Below, piece by piece: positions 44,941 through 56,689 of a DNA stretch of 64,000 nt. This DNA is from Camelus bactrianus. Lineage: Eukaryota; Chordata; Mammalia; Artiodactyla; Camelidae. The notes under the pieces are model-generated. The model had not been told where the DNA came from. It made no database searches and was given only the letters and a program-made list of their open reading frames with translations. Position 1 is the stretch's first letter. Each line of letters opens with the position of its first letter. The DNA lies in the NCBI RefSeq assembly GCF_048773025.1, contig NC_133556.1, positions 5,735,001 through 5,799,000 of the forward strand. The letters run 5' to 3'. Position numbers and translations under genes: made by a program.

Positions 44941-46572
44941 TGGAACTAGAACAAATCATAATAAAATTTATATGGAGCCATCAAAGACCTAGAATTGCCA
45001 AAGCATTACTGAAGAAAAAGAAAGGGGCTGGAGGAATAACTCTCCCAGACTTCAGACAATACTACAGAGCTACAGTCATCAAGACAGCATGGTACTGGTA
45101 CAAAAACAGACATACAGGCCAATGGAACAGAATAGAGAGCCCAGAAATGAACCCACAAACTTTTGGTCTACTAATCTTCGACAAAGTAGGCAAGAATATA
45201 CAATGGAATAAAGACAGTCTCTTCAGCAACTGGTGTTGGGAAAACTGAACAGCAGCATGTAAAGCAATGGAGCTAGAACACTCCCTTACACCATACACAA
45301 AAATAAACTCAAAATGGATCAAAGACTTAAACATAAGACAAGATAAAATAAACCTCCTAGAAGAAAATATAGGCAAAACATTATCTGACATACATCTCAA
45401 AAATGTTCTCCTAGAATAGTCTACTCAAGCAATAGAAATAAAAGCAAGAATAAACAAATGGGACCTAATGAAACTTACAAGCTTTTGCACAGCAAAGGAA
45501 ACCATAAGTAAAACAAGACGACAACCTATGGAATGGGAGAAAATTTTTGCAAATGAAACTGACAAAGGCTTGATCTCCAGAATATATAAGCAGCTCATAC
45601 GACTTAATAAGAAAAAAAAAACAAACAACCCAATCCAAAAATGGGCAAAAGACCTAAACAAGTAATTCTCCAAGGAAGACATACAAATGATCAGCAGGCA
45701 CATGAAAAAATGCTCAATATCACTAATTATCAGAGAAATGCAAATCAAAACTACAATGAGGTATCACCTGACACCAGTCAGAATGGGCATCATTCAAAAA
45801 TCCACAAATGACAAATGCTGGAGAGGCTGTGGAAAAAAGGGAACCCTCCTGCACTGCTGGTGGGAATGCAGTTTGGTGCAGCCACTGTGGAAAACAGTAT
45901 AGAGATTCCTCAAAAGACTAGGAATAGACTTACCATATGACCCAGGAATACCGCTCCTGGGCATATATCCAGAAGGAACCGTACTTCAAAAAGACACCTG
46001 CACCCAAATGTTCATAGCAGCACTATTTACAATAGCCAAGACATGGAAACAGCCTAAATATCCATCAACAGAAGACTGGATAAAGAAGATGTGGGATATT
46101 TATACGATGGAATACTACTCAGCCATAAAAACTGACAACATAACACCATTTGCAGTAACGTGGATGCTCCTGGAGAATGTCATTCTAAGTGAAGTAAGCC
46201 AGAAAGAGAAAGAAAAATACCATATGAGATCGCTCATATGTAGAATCTAAAAAACAAACAAACAAACAAACAAAGCATAAATACAAAACAGAAATAGACT
46301 CATAGACATAGAATACAAACTTGTGGTTGCCAAGGGGGCGGAGGGTGGGAAGGGATAGATGGGATTTCAAAATTGTAGAATAGATAAACAAGATTATACT
46401 GTGTAGCACAGGGGAATATACACAAGATCTTATGGTAGCTCACAGAGAAAAAAATGTGACAATGAATATATATATGTTCATGTATAACTGAAAAATTGTG
46501 GTCTACACTGGAATTTGACACAACATTGTAAAATGTTTATAAATCAATAAAAAAATGTTAAAAAAAAAAAAA
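44941..46572 (+). mobile_element. Young camelid-type L1, 5'-truncated
   Basis: About 1.6 kb of L1 ORF2 3' half plus 3' UTR and a poly(A) end. ORF2 text is clean (tggaacagaatagagagccc, caacctatggaatgggag, actacaatgaggtatcacc). The 3' UTR runs gtgtagcacaggggaata to taaatcaataaaaaaatg. An (AAAC)n stretch lies at about 46248-46275. Frames are only lightly broken, so it is among the younger repeats here. I saw no clear target-site duplication. Confidence 0.9.
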
Positions 46573-48325
46573 TGTTGCTCCCCGGGTGATGGCTGCCGGG
46601 GTCTGATGCTACTGTCAGTATCAGTGCTGACCCCGGGGGGACGCACGTGCGTTTTTCCACCTGCTTTTCCCTGGCTCCACGCCCTCTGGTGCTCACAGGT
46701 GTGTCAGCTGGCCTCTGCCTCCACTGCAGTGGTGAGACTGAGATGAGGTTAGGTTAGGGGGGATCACGGAAACAGTGAGTGTCAAGAGTTGCTTTCATCT
46801 GATGTTCTTTAGACCTAATGGCTTAGGGAAGGAGAACACTTCGAAGAAAACCCAGCAGAATCCACTAAATAAATGTAATGAGGTTGGGGCCAAAGCCAGA
46901 GCTGATGGGATAAAAATTCAAAATTCAACTCTGCTTTGTCATCGCTCCTTGGGCTTGGGAGGTGACCATGGTCAAGGACAGGCTTCAGAAACCTTCAATT
47001 CACTGGACAAAATACCATCAGGCTACAAACCCAATTTACCATCTTTATCTTTGTCCCAGCAGCAGCCTTCCTCAGTGCCCAGCTGTTCTGTTAGCCCTCC
47101 CTCTTCAGGCCAAACTCTCATGTACCTGGCTCCCCTCACTCTCAGAGGACCATGCAAACCTCTTATTCTGGAGGAAACAGAGACTCTTTAATGCGAAACC
47201 CTGCATCTGCATCTTCTCTTATCTCCGTAGTCACTTCCTGCTGTGGCATCTTAGAGAAGGAAGTGTCTTTCCACTTGTCCAAGGCTACTCTCCCTTTCAA
47301 AGCTATGTCTCTGGGTCGTTCCTTCCAGCTTCTTCAAGGATTTGACCCCCCAATTATCTTTCCTGTAATTCAGAACACCCTTGTTTCCTCTCTGACCAGG
47401 AACTTGCTTAGGTTGCTTCCTGCTGAGTCTAATAATACTACTAATAAGTTGAATTTCAAAGTTAACATGGCAGCAGCTGAGACGTGCGTGATTTATCTCA
47501 TATCAGCTTCCCAGTTAGAAGACCCAGGGAGATGCACAAAACAATTTATAAACTGTAGATAAGAACAGACCCCGTGCCAAAAGTTAGGCAGAATGGTCGC
47601 CTTCATGCAGTTAAAGAGGCTGGATTGAGACACTTCCAAGGGAAAGCTCAAAGGGTCTCAATGGACCAGAGAATTTTGTCACCATCCACCAACTGTGAGA
47701 AACCATATTTTGAGCCACTAAGAATCAGAGTCTGAACCTCCCCGCCTGCCCCTCTGTCCCTGTCTTTCTGCTTCCATCGGAGACTGTGAAGACTCTGATG
47801 GGTATCAGGCTGCTGAAAATTCTTTTCTATAAAACTGGATTAAAATTTTTAGAAGAAATTTATTTCCAGTCTCTAGAAAGATGCAAAACTGGGACCATGA
47901 TTAAAGATGGCAGATTGAAGATAAAGATCTATCTCCTCTCATCCCTAGGACTTGAAAATGAGAGTAAATGGGTATTTAAATGTGTACACCCACCACAAAT
48001 AGAGCAGGAGGCAGATCATCAGTTAGAAAGCAATAGAACAGATTCTAGGGGAAATTAAGTCAGGGTGCTAGAAAGCACATTGGGTAATTCTTCCAGAATT
48101 CAAAGGAAGAAGATGAATAATTGAAAATAATAAAAGGTAAATAGATAAGGAACAAAATCTGTTTCCTAACTTGGAAATCAAGACAACAAATGTAGCTTAC
48201 TTACCGGATGAGAAACACTTAGTGAGGTGCCTTGGGAAAGAAGTGGTTTCTCAATAAATGTTTAAGTTTTGTTTGGAGAGAGATTCAGCTCCAAGAGGAC
48301 CAAAAGAAAGGTCAAGTTTCAAGGC
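46573..48325. other. Intergenic DNA, no gene recognised
   Basis: Overlapping plus-strand frames at 46775-47562 (138, 127 and 136 codons) show no domain and overlap each other in different frames. Nothing else is supported. Confidence 0.35.
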
Positions 48326-48330
48326 TGGTC

Positions 48331-48492
48331 CTGGGTTTCTCAACCTTGGCGCTATTGACATTTGGGGTCTGATCATTTTTGTTTGAGGGTAGGAAGGATG
48401 CTATTCCAGGCATTGGAAGATGTTTAGCAGCATTGCTGGCCTCTATCCACTAGGTGGCGGTAGCACATTTCTCCCCTGGTTGAGAACCACTG
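48331..48492 (-). mobile_element. MER20 hAT-Charlie DNA transposon
   Basis: Reads ggtttctcaaccttggc at one end, agatgtttagcagcattg and ctctatccactaggtgg inside, and ggttgagaaccactg at the other end, which are MER20 features as I know them. Confidence 0.85.
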
Positions 48493-49050
48493 CTTTCGGG
48501 TTCCACTCGCTTCCACTCTTGGGTTCAGTTACCAGCTCTGTCAAGCAAGACGTCTGTAGCAGAGCATCTCAGAGGGCTTTTGTACGGCATGATAATCAGC
48601 CCATTTCCAGGCTGGTCGTGCATCCTCCTGTGAGGGTGCCTGCAGCCCCTCCCCGCTTTATAAGCTCAAAGTGTCCCTGCACTTAGGGGATGCAGCCCTG
48701 GGCTCTGAACACACTCTGAACAAGTGTCCCTCCTCCTTCATCCCCTGCTTTCCTGAGATCATGTGGTCTCCCCGATCTAGTCTAGCCGTTCCCAGCCCAC
48801 CTGTCTCATTCTCTGAGACCTGCATCCTCTTCCCACAAACATGTCTGCAGCTTTGCCCACAGGGGACCAGAGACCCCAGGCCAAACTTGGAGACATAGGG
48901 AGCTGAGGGCTCAGCATTGCTGAAGAAGCTCCAGAGACACCACTCTGTTTCTAGGAATGGAGAAATCATTTGCAAATAAATGTATTTGGGAGTAGGTTAG
49001 CAGGATCTGAGCCCTGTCAAGATTTTAGAAGCAATACCTATGAGGGAGAA
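48493..49050. other. Intergenic DNA, nothing recognised
   Basis: A 105-codon minus-strand frame and a 75-codon plus-strand frame overlap here without family features. No repeat named. Confidence 0.35.
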
Positions 49051-49190
49051 GGAGTGCGTGCTTAGCATGCATGAGGTCCTGGGTTCAATCCCCAATACCT
49101 CCATTAAATAAGTAAATAACCTAATTACCTACCCCAAAAAAACGTTTTAACAAAGTAAAAATATTTTTAATAAATGTCTATTTTAAACAT
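49046..49190 (+). mobile_element. Camelid tRNA-derived SINE, 5'-damaged
   Basis: It shares cgtgcttagcatgcatgagg, the B box ggttcaatcccc and the AT-rich tail ataacctaattacctacccc with the copy at 12914. The A-box side is shortened or mutated, so this copy should not support transcription. Confidence 0.85.
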
Positions 49191-49194
49191 TAAA

Positions 49195-50220
49195 AAGGAA
49201 TTGGAAGAAGGAGGAAAGCCCAGAGTTTGAGAGGATTTTCAAATATGTAAACAGATTTGTTTTAATTCCATCATGATTTTTAAAGCATTTTTCTAAGCAT
49301 CTCTTGTTCTTTGGGAGAAAATTTTTAGTGTTCCATTCCTGGTAGAAAACATCTCAGAGAGCTAAGGTGTGAGGGCAGAATGTCCACTGAGGACAGGGCT
49401 GGACCTAGTTCACTGGACCCAGCTCACTGCCCCACGTCTCACCCCACCTGGCCTGGAAAGCATCCTAGACTTTTACTCAAAGTCCACATGCAGCAGCCCT
49501 GGCCTCAGCAGGTATGCAGGACCTCAGGCCACATCCTGGGCTTAGATCAAGTCTGAATGTTAATAATACCCCCAGGTCACGGGTGGGTGCATTAGGCTGC
49601 AGATGCCAGCCTAGAGCGCTGGCCAGCCCCCACCTCCGCTACCCCCAGGCCCTGTGCCAGCCCAGCTTTTCTCTGCCCCAGCACTCACCTGGCAGCTTCG
49701 GGCAGAAGCACCAACAGCAGAGGAAAGAGGCAGAGAGAAGAGCCGTCAGGCTGGAGCCCCACAGGGTCCCAGCTCTCCCCCAGGCCCTGCCTCCCCCCAC
49801 CACCCACATCTTCGCCCTCCCCTTTTCATTCCTGGCAGCCTTCACGCGGGTTAAAAAAAAAAAAATGCAGCTGGAGGGGCAGGCAGCCCTGCTGCTAAAG
49901 AATGGAATCTGGAGAACAACCCGCTGTTGTGGAGGACGAGGCGTCTGTCTTCTAAGTGAGCTGAAACGGAGGTTTTCAGATAATCTGTAAAGGGGGGGCA
50001 GTGGCCTTGGAGTGTGTTTCCAGTGTGGGGGCTTGCAGGCCACAGCAGATAGAATTCCCTAAGTTTATCTCAGGGCATCCTCTCCTCTCGTCTGGGAGAA
50101 ATGGGCATCTGCTCCTTGTCGTCTCAGAAACTCAGGGATTTTTCATTTTCTTGAGGGTATAAAATTATGGTGGATTTACCATCAAGAGGTCTTTAAAGGC
50201 TGGTAATTTGAAACGTGAGG
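49195..50220. other. Intergenic DNA with a weak signal-peptide-like segment
   Basis: Mostly unassigned. On the minus strand at about 49690-49790 an open stretch reading SLTALLSASFLC precedes a donor-like GTGAGTG. It resembles a signal-peptide exon, but nothing else supports a gene. Confidence 0.25.
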
Positions 50221-50224
50221 AGGC

Positions 50225-50425
50225 TAGCAGTATAGTATAGTTTAGAGGTTTGCCATCCACAGCTGGATTGCTTACTCAAATCCCAATTTCTCCACTCACT
50301 AGCTGGTCAACCTTTTATAAGTTACTCAACTTCTCTATGCTTTATTTCTCTCCTCTGTACCAGGATAAATAATAGTATTTACTTCATAAAGTTGTTATGA
50401 AGTGTAAGTGAGTAATAGCCATTTA
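50225..50425 (+). mobile_element. MIR SINE
   Basis: Good MIR core: ttgcttactcaaatcccaat, ctccactcactagctggtc, gttactcaacttctctatgc and cttcataaagttgttatgaa. Confidence 0.85.
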
Positions 50426-50429
50426 GACT

Positions 50430-51060
50430 TGGAATATCCATCATCCATCATCTATTAAGTAATCAATATCCATTATTTATTAAGCACTGAATAAATGTCA
50501 GTGCAACAAGATATTAAACTGAAAATCTAGACTGGAATTTCGAGATGCAATGTTTTAGAAACTACGATGCACATGACATTCTAAAGTGATTTGTTAGCCT
50601 GAGATGCAAAATTTCAAAGGAAAACCAAATAAATAACCAAATAAACCAAATCAGTAACATTTATGTCACCCTTAAACTCTACGCCTACATCTAAGTTGTA
50701 TAAAACAGTAAAGTGTTTGGAAATTAGAGAGAGAGAGGATTAACTTTGGAGAGAAGATACTTTGGAAAGAGATGTGCTGTTAGTTCTCCCCACAGGCAAG
50801 GGGTGAGGCTGCTGCCTCCCACATCTCATGCTTAGTGAGACAGGCTCCAATGTGTTGATGCCTGTCTGATAAATCAACAAGGCAAGAGACAGCATACCCA
50901 GCAGATGAACCAAAGCTCGGTGGCCCAGAAATCCCCAGGGGCGGGATCGGGAGCCCAGGTGCTGCAGTTCTCACTGGGGCGGGGCTCCCTGAGTTGCTGA
51001 GATGACAAGGAGCAGACGCCTGTTTCTCCCAGACAAGAGGAGAGGATGCCCTGAGATTCC
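50430..51060. other. Intergenic DNA, nothing recognised
   Basis: No coding or named repeat signal; short frames only. Confidence 0.3.
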
Positions 51061-51064
51061 ATAG

Positions 51065-52300
51065 TGATTCACAATTTTAAAGGTTATATTCCATATAGTT
51101 GTTATAAAATATTGGCTATATTCTGTGTGTTGTACAATATATCCTTGTAATTTATTTATGTTATACATAGTAGTTCATACCTCTTAATATATCCCATCTT
51201 GCCCTTCCTCACTTCCTTCTCTCCACTGGTAACCACTAGTTTATTCTCTATATCTGTAAGTCTGTTTCTTTTTTGTTACATTCGCTAGTTCGTTTTATTT
51301 TTTAGATGTTACAGTATTTGTCTTTCTCTGTCTGACTTATTTCACTTAGCATAACACCCTCCAAGTACATCCATGTTGCTACAGGTGGCAGATTTTATTC
51401 TTTTTTATGGCTGAGTAGTAATCCATTGCATGTACATACATGTGTATATGCCACATCTTTATCGATTCATCTGTCACTGGACACTTACATTGCTTCCATT
51501 TCTTAGCACTTGTAAATAATGCTACTATGAATATTGGAATGCATGTATCTTTTCAAATTAGTGTTTTCATTATTTTTTTTGGATATATACCCAAATATTT
51601 GAACTGCTAAGTGGTATGATCGTTCTATGTTTAGTTTTTTGAGGAATCTCCATACTGTTTTCCACAGTGGCTTCACCAATTTACATTCCCACCAACAGTG
51701 TACAAGGGTTCCCTTTTCTTCACATCCTCGCCAACATTGGTTGTTTGTGGTCTTTTTGATGATAGCTGTTCTGACAGGTAGGAGGTGATATCTCATTGTG
51801 GGTTTGATTTGAATTTCTCTGATGATTAGTGATGTGGAGCATCTTTTCATGTGCTTGTCGGCTTCTATATGTCTTCTTTGGGAAAATGTCCGTTCAGATC
51901 TTCTGCCCATTTTTTAATTGGGTTCTTTGGGTTTTTGATGTTGGGCTGTATGAGCAGTTTATATATGTTTATATATGTTGGCTATCAACCCCTTATCAGT
52001 CATATGATTTGTAAATATATCATCCCATTCAGTAGGTTGTCTTTTCATTTTATTGATGGTTTCCTTTGCTGTGCAAAAGCTTTTAAGTTTAATTAGGTCC
52101 AATTAGTTTCTTTTTGCTTTTATTTCCTTTGCTTTAGGAGACAGATCAAAAATATATTGCTGTGATTTATGTCAAAGAGTGTTCTGCCAATGTTTTTCTT
52201 TCAGGAGTTTTATGATTTCCAGCCTTACATTTATGTCTTTAATCCATTTTGGGTGTATTTTTGTATGGTGTTAGAGAATGGGTAAACTCTTGTGATCCTC
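51065..52300 (-). mobile_element. Antisense L1 3' portion
   Basis: 3' UTR and ORF2 C-terminus in antisense: tgtgttgtacaatatatcc, cactggtaaccactag, gtttgatttgaatttctctg and ttcctttgctgtgcaaaagc. Less decayed than the L1M copies. Confidence 0.85.
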
Positions 52301-52307
52301 TTTAGTC

Positions 52308-52425
52308 TTGAATTTTCGACTTCTGGCTTCCAGAACTGAAAAAGAATACATTTGTGTTGTTTTCAGCCAGTAAGTCTTTGGCAATTTGTTATAGCTGCAA
52401 TAAGAATCGAATATAATGCCTGTTC
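52308..52425 (+). mobile_element. MLT1-type MaLR LTR fragment (fossil)
   Basis: Short ancient LTR end: ggcttccagaactgaaaaag, tgttttcagccagtaagtct and ggcaatttgttatagctgc. Broken, with no internal region. Confidence 0.6.
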
Positions 52426-53185
52426 TTGACTTTCGCCCAGATTTTCATTCCTTTCCTTTTTCTTAAAGATTTGTAGGAGTCTTTTATATTATGTATATGT
52501 TTTCCTCCAGTCAGTTATATATTTTGCAAATATCATCTCCCAGTAAATGAGCTGAATTTTCACTCTGTTATGGAGATTTTTGATAACAAACATTCTTCAC
52601 ATGGTCAAATCTTTCAACATTTTTCTTTTATAGTGTGTACTTTTTGTGTCTTAAAATATTCTTCCTTATCCTGCTATGGTATTTTTGACCTGTAGAATTT
52701 TTATCATTCAGCTTAAAATATTTTAAAATTTCCATCATTATTTCTTCTGGATCTCATGAAATGTGCAGAAGTATGTTTTCATTTTTTTTTTTTGAAGTAT
52801 GTTTTTAAGTTTCCAAATGTATAGGAGTTTTCTGCTCGTCTTTGTGCTAGTTGCATCATGGTCTGAAAGAAAATCAGCTGTGTAGTAGCAGCCCTTTAAT
52901 TTCAGACTTACTCTGTGGCCTAACCTGCGCTCGGTTTTCTTGTATATTTCATACATGCTCAGAAATAATGCTTTTCTTTGGTTACTGAGTACAATGTACC
53001 CATTAGGATCACTAGATTATTTTTGTATCTTGCTCTGTATCTGTACCACGCAGTGTGGTAACCGTAAACCACACATGTCTCTTGAGCATCTGAAATGTCG
53101 CTGGTACAACTGACGAACTGGGTTTTTAAATTTATCTAAGCATAATTAACTTTTATTTAAAGGCAAAAGCTAAAACTCCATAAAA
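52426..53185. other. AT-rich DNA with old repeat traces
   Basis: About 52440-52990 is T-rich and loosely L1-like in antisense. About 53030-53165 (gtctcttgagcatctgaaat, gtacaactgacgaactggg) is a fragment of the hAT-like element also found at 37924. Confidence 0.45.
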
Positions 53186-53189
53186 TATG

Positions 53190-53356
53190 TTTTTCTGATA
53201 GACACACTTTGTTGTTTTGGTAGGACAGACATTGTTTGGGTTTCTGCAATTGAGTTGTGTGAGTTTCTTATATATTTCAGATAGTAACTCTGTATCAGAT
53301 AAATGGTTTGCAAGTATTTTCTCCCACTGCATAGTTTGCCTTTTCATTTTGTTGGC

Positions 53357-53388
<32 letters not shown>

Positions 53389-54950
53389 AGCAGCAGCTTT
53401 TGAGCCTGATGTGGCCCCGTCTGTTTATGTAGGTTTTGCTGCTTGTGCTTTTGGTGTCACACCCATAAAGTCATTGCCAAGACCCATGTCCAAGAGGTTT
53501 CTCCCTTATATTTTCTTTGAGAATTTCTATAATTTTAGGTCCTATATTTAGTTTCTTAATCTTTTTCAAGTTAATTTTGTGAGTGGTGTAAAATGTGGGT
53601 CAAGCGTCACACTTCTGTGTGTGAATGTGTAGTTTTCCCAGCACCATTTATTGAAGAGACTGTCCTTTCCCCACTGAGTACCCTTGGCTCCCTTGTCAAA
53701 TGTTAGTTGGCCGTATATGCATGGGTCTATTTGTGGGCTCTCAATTCTGTTGCACGGGTCCATGGGTCTTTTTTTAATGCCTGTACTGTACAGTTTTGAT
53801 TACTGTATCTTTGTGATTTAGTTTGAAATCAAGAAGTGTGGTGCCTCCACACTTTCTTTCTCAAAATTACTTTGAGTCTTGAGTCAGAGTCTTTGTGGTT
53901 TCATACAAATTTTAGGATTGTTTTTTCTAATTTCAGAATGCCACTGGAATTTTGATAGTGATTGCACTGAATTTGTAGATACTTACAGATTTTAACATTA
54001 ACTCTTCCAATCCATGAATATGAGATACCTTTTCATTTATCTGTGTTTTCTTCAATTTCTTTCATCGACGTCTTATGGTTTTAAGTGTACACATCTTTGA
54101 CTTCCTTATTTAAACTTATTTCTGTTTTATTGTTTTTGACGTCATTGTATATAGGATTCTTTTATATCTTTTTAAGCTAGTTCATTCTTAGTGTCTAGGA
54201 ACAGAAGTGATTTGGATACGTTCATTTTGTGTTCTACAACTTTACTAAGTTTGTTGATTACTTCAAACAGTTGTTTGGTATAGTCTTCAGAATTTTCTAT
54301 ATATAAGGTCATGTCATCTGCCACCAGAGACAATTTTACTTCTTCCATTCTTATCTGGATGCCTTTTATTTCTTTTTCTAGCCTAATTGCTCTGACTGTG
54401 ACATCCAGGACTGTGTGAATAGCAGGGGTGAGAGTGGGCACCCTTGTCTTATTCCTGATCTTAGAAGGAAAGCTTTCAACCTTTCACTGTTGAGTGTGAT
54501 GTTAGCTGTGAGTTTGTCATATATGACCGCTATTATGTTGAGATATGTTTCTTCCATATCCAGTTTGTTGAGAGTTTTATCATGAAAGGGTGTTGAATTT
54601 TGTCAAATGCATTTTCTGCATCTATTGCAATGATCACATTTTTCTCTTTCGTTCTGTTAATGTGGTGTATCACATTTACTGGTTTGCGTATGTTGAATTC
54701 TCCTTGAATCCCAGGAATAAATCTCACTTGATGATGCTGTATAATCCTTTTCGTGTGCTACTGAATTCAGTATGTTAGTATTTTGTTGAGAATGTTTGCA
54801 TCTATATTCGTCAAGGAAAGTGGCTGATAGTTTGTGTGTGTCTGTGATATTCTTATCTGACTTTGGTATCAGGGTATTTCTGGCCTTGTAAAATGAGTTT
54901 GGAAGTGTTCCCTCCTTTTCCAGACTTTAGAGACCGACTTCTAAAAGAAA
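53190..54950 (-). mobile_element. Antisense L1M ORF2 remnant
   Basis: ORF2 in antisense from the C-terminal side (agtttcttatatatttcag, cattgccaagacccatgtcc) to the reverse-transcriptase region (aatgcattttctgcatctat, taatgtggtgtatcacattt). A pure run of 28 T at 53357-53384 lies inside it. The 89-codon minus-strand frame is an L1 remnant. Confidence 0.88.
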
Positions 54951-55079
54951 AGACCTTCAACTGTGGCAAGGGCACAGTGGAGTATGCTGTGACCCCATAT
55001 TACACAAAGGCCAGGAGGAGAGAGATAGGGGTGTATTTTGCAAGATTCTTGTACTGTGTGTGAAATGGTATGGCATCAC

Positions 55080-55565
55080 TAGAAGGTAAACTGTTATAAG
55101 ATAAAGATGTACAGTATAAAATAATCAAAAAAGGATTGTAGCTAATAGGCAACCAAGGAGACACAATAGAGTTATAAGCATATGATCATTTCATCCAAAG
55201 GAAAGCAGAAGAGGAGGAAAAGAGAATAAATAAAGCAGATGAGACAAATAGCAAACAAATAACAACATGGAAGACTTATATAAATAACCACATTGGGTGT
55301 AAATGGTCAGACCTCTTCAATGTATAGACAGAGAGACAGACTGAGTAAAAACAAATGGAAGACCTATATACAAATAACTCACTTTAAATATAAATTCACA
55401 TAAAAGTAAAAGGATGGGAAAATATACTATGCTAACACTAATCAAAAGAAAGCCTGAATGGCTATATTCATATCAAATTAGGTTTCACAGAAAAATATTA
55501 CCAGGGATAAAGAGGTCATTCCGTTATGATAAAGAGGTCAATTCATCAAGTCCTAAACACTTACC
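55080..55565 (+). mobile_element. Sense L1 fragment, inverted relative to neighbour
   Basis: L1 text in sense orientation (gaaagcctgaatggctatat, aagaggtcaattcatcaagt) from upstream of the reverse transcriptase. With the antisense block to its left it may be one L1 with an inverted 5' part. Confidence 0.6.
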
Positions 55566-55569
55566 TACC

Positions 55570-56680
55570 TAATAACAGAGGTTACTCACCATCCTAGATG
55601 CTGAGTAAGGAAACAGAGATTCAGAAAGGTTGACCCACCTGTGAAGGTCACTCAGGCAGCGAATGGAAGACGCAGGCTGGGAACCAAAGATGACTCCAGG
55701 GTCAGCCTCTCCCCGCTCTGCTAAGATGCTTCTCAAGGAGGAGCCACCGAGTCAGGTGCCTTCAGCACATCTTTGCTGATGGCATGTGACCATCTCCTTG
55801 GGAACAGAGACCTGTGAGCCCACCGTTCAGGGCTCTGCGGGTGGTCCAGCCACAGGGACCAGAGACCTTGTCCAGATGCCTGAAGTGGGGGTGGAAAGCG
55901 GGGACACACATAGGACTTGGGGAACAGGCACATTTTTCAGAGTTGCATGGATTTCTCCTGATTCCTCAATGGCTCCATTTATAAATGTCACAGTGCCCGG
56001 GTCAGTGTGGGTATCGGGAGGAGGTGAAGGTTGATGCTGGAGGGCAGGGGCAGGGCGGTTTCTGCCTGATGATTTCTAAGCTTCTGACCGAAGCCTAAAG
56101 CACCAAGACAAACTTCTCTTTCACAATGCATTTCTAAGGGTTGGTGCTAGGAAAGAAGCCCCCAAGGGTAAAGAGAACTCCATCCCACGTCTTTATTCCA
56201 CCAAACAATGCCCTCTTTGTCGCCCCTCTTCCCACCCGATGAGACCAGCCTCCTCCCACAGCCATATGTGGACGAAATGTGCCAAGACCTGGAGCAGCAG
56301 GGTGCCCGGGTGCAGGGGTCATCCAAGGGCAGGGAGGGAAAGAGAATCGGATGGGACGGCACTGGGCCAGGGATGCCAAGCAGCCGGGGCAGAAGGAGAT
56401 TAGTTAGTCCTGGACCCACCAACGCGTGAAAATCTGGAGGACACAAAAATATTAAATTAATAATTGTTTAAATAGTGTGCAGATTTAAAATCTGTAACAT
56501 TTACAAATAGTCGGCAAACTCTTTTCCCACAAGGATGGCAAGGACACTACTGAGCCACAAATTTAGCTCAAAGGACTGGTGCTACAGAAGCAGCGTCCTG
56601 GCTCTACCCCATCTGGTTTATTACCTAAATTTCTAGAGATTTCTCTGTCCTGAGCTTTCTACTATGTAAAGGCGAGTCCT
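55570..56680. other. Intergenic DNA with a MIR piece
   Basis: About 55585-55690 is MIR-like (gaaacagagattcagaaagg, cactcaggcagcgaatgg). The following kilobase is moderately GC-rich with overlapping frames (99 codons minus, 73 plus) that I cannot assign. I looked for an AZGP1-like exon 1 here and did not find it. Confidence 0.4.
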
Positions 56681-56689
56681 CGCCCACAT

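Noticed and set aside
45425-45748. 107-codon minus-strand hydrophobic frame
   Set aside because: Antisense shadow of L1 ORF2 in the young L1 element.
46775-47562. Three overlapping plus-strand frames of 127-138 codons
   Set aside because: They overlap in different frames, have no domain or start context that stands out, and no repeat-free homology that I recognise.
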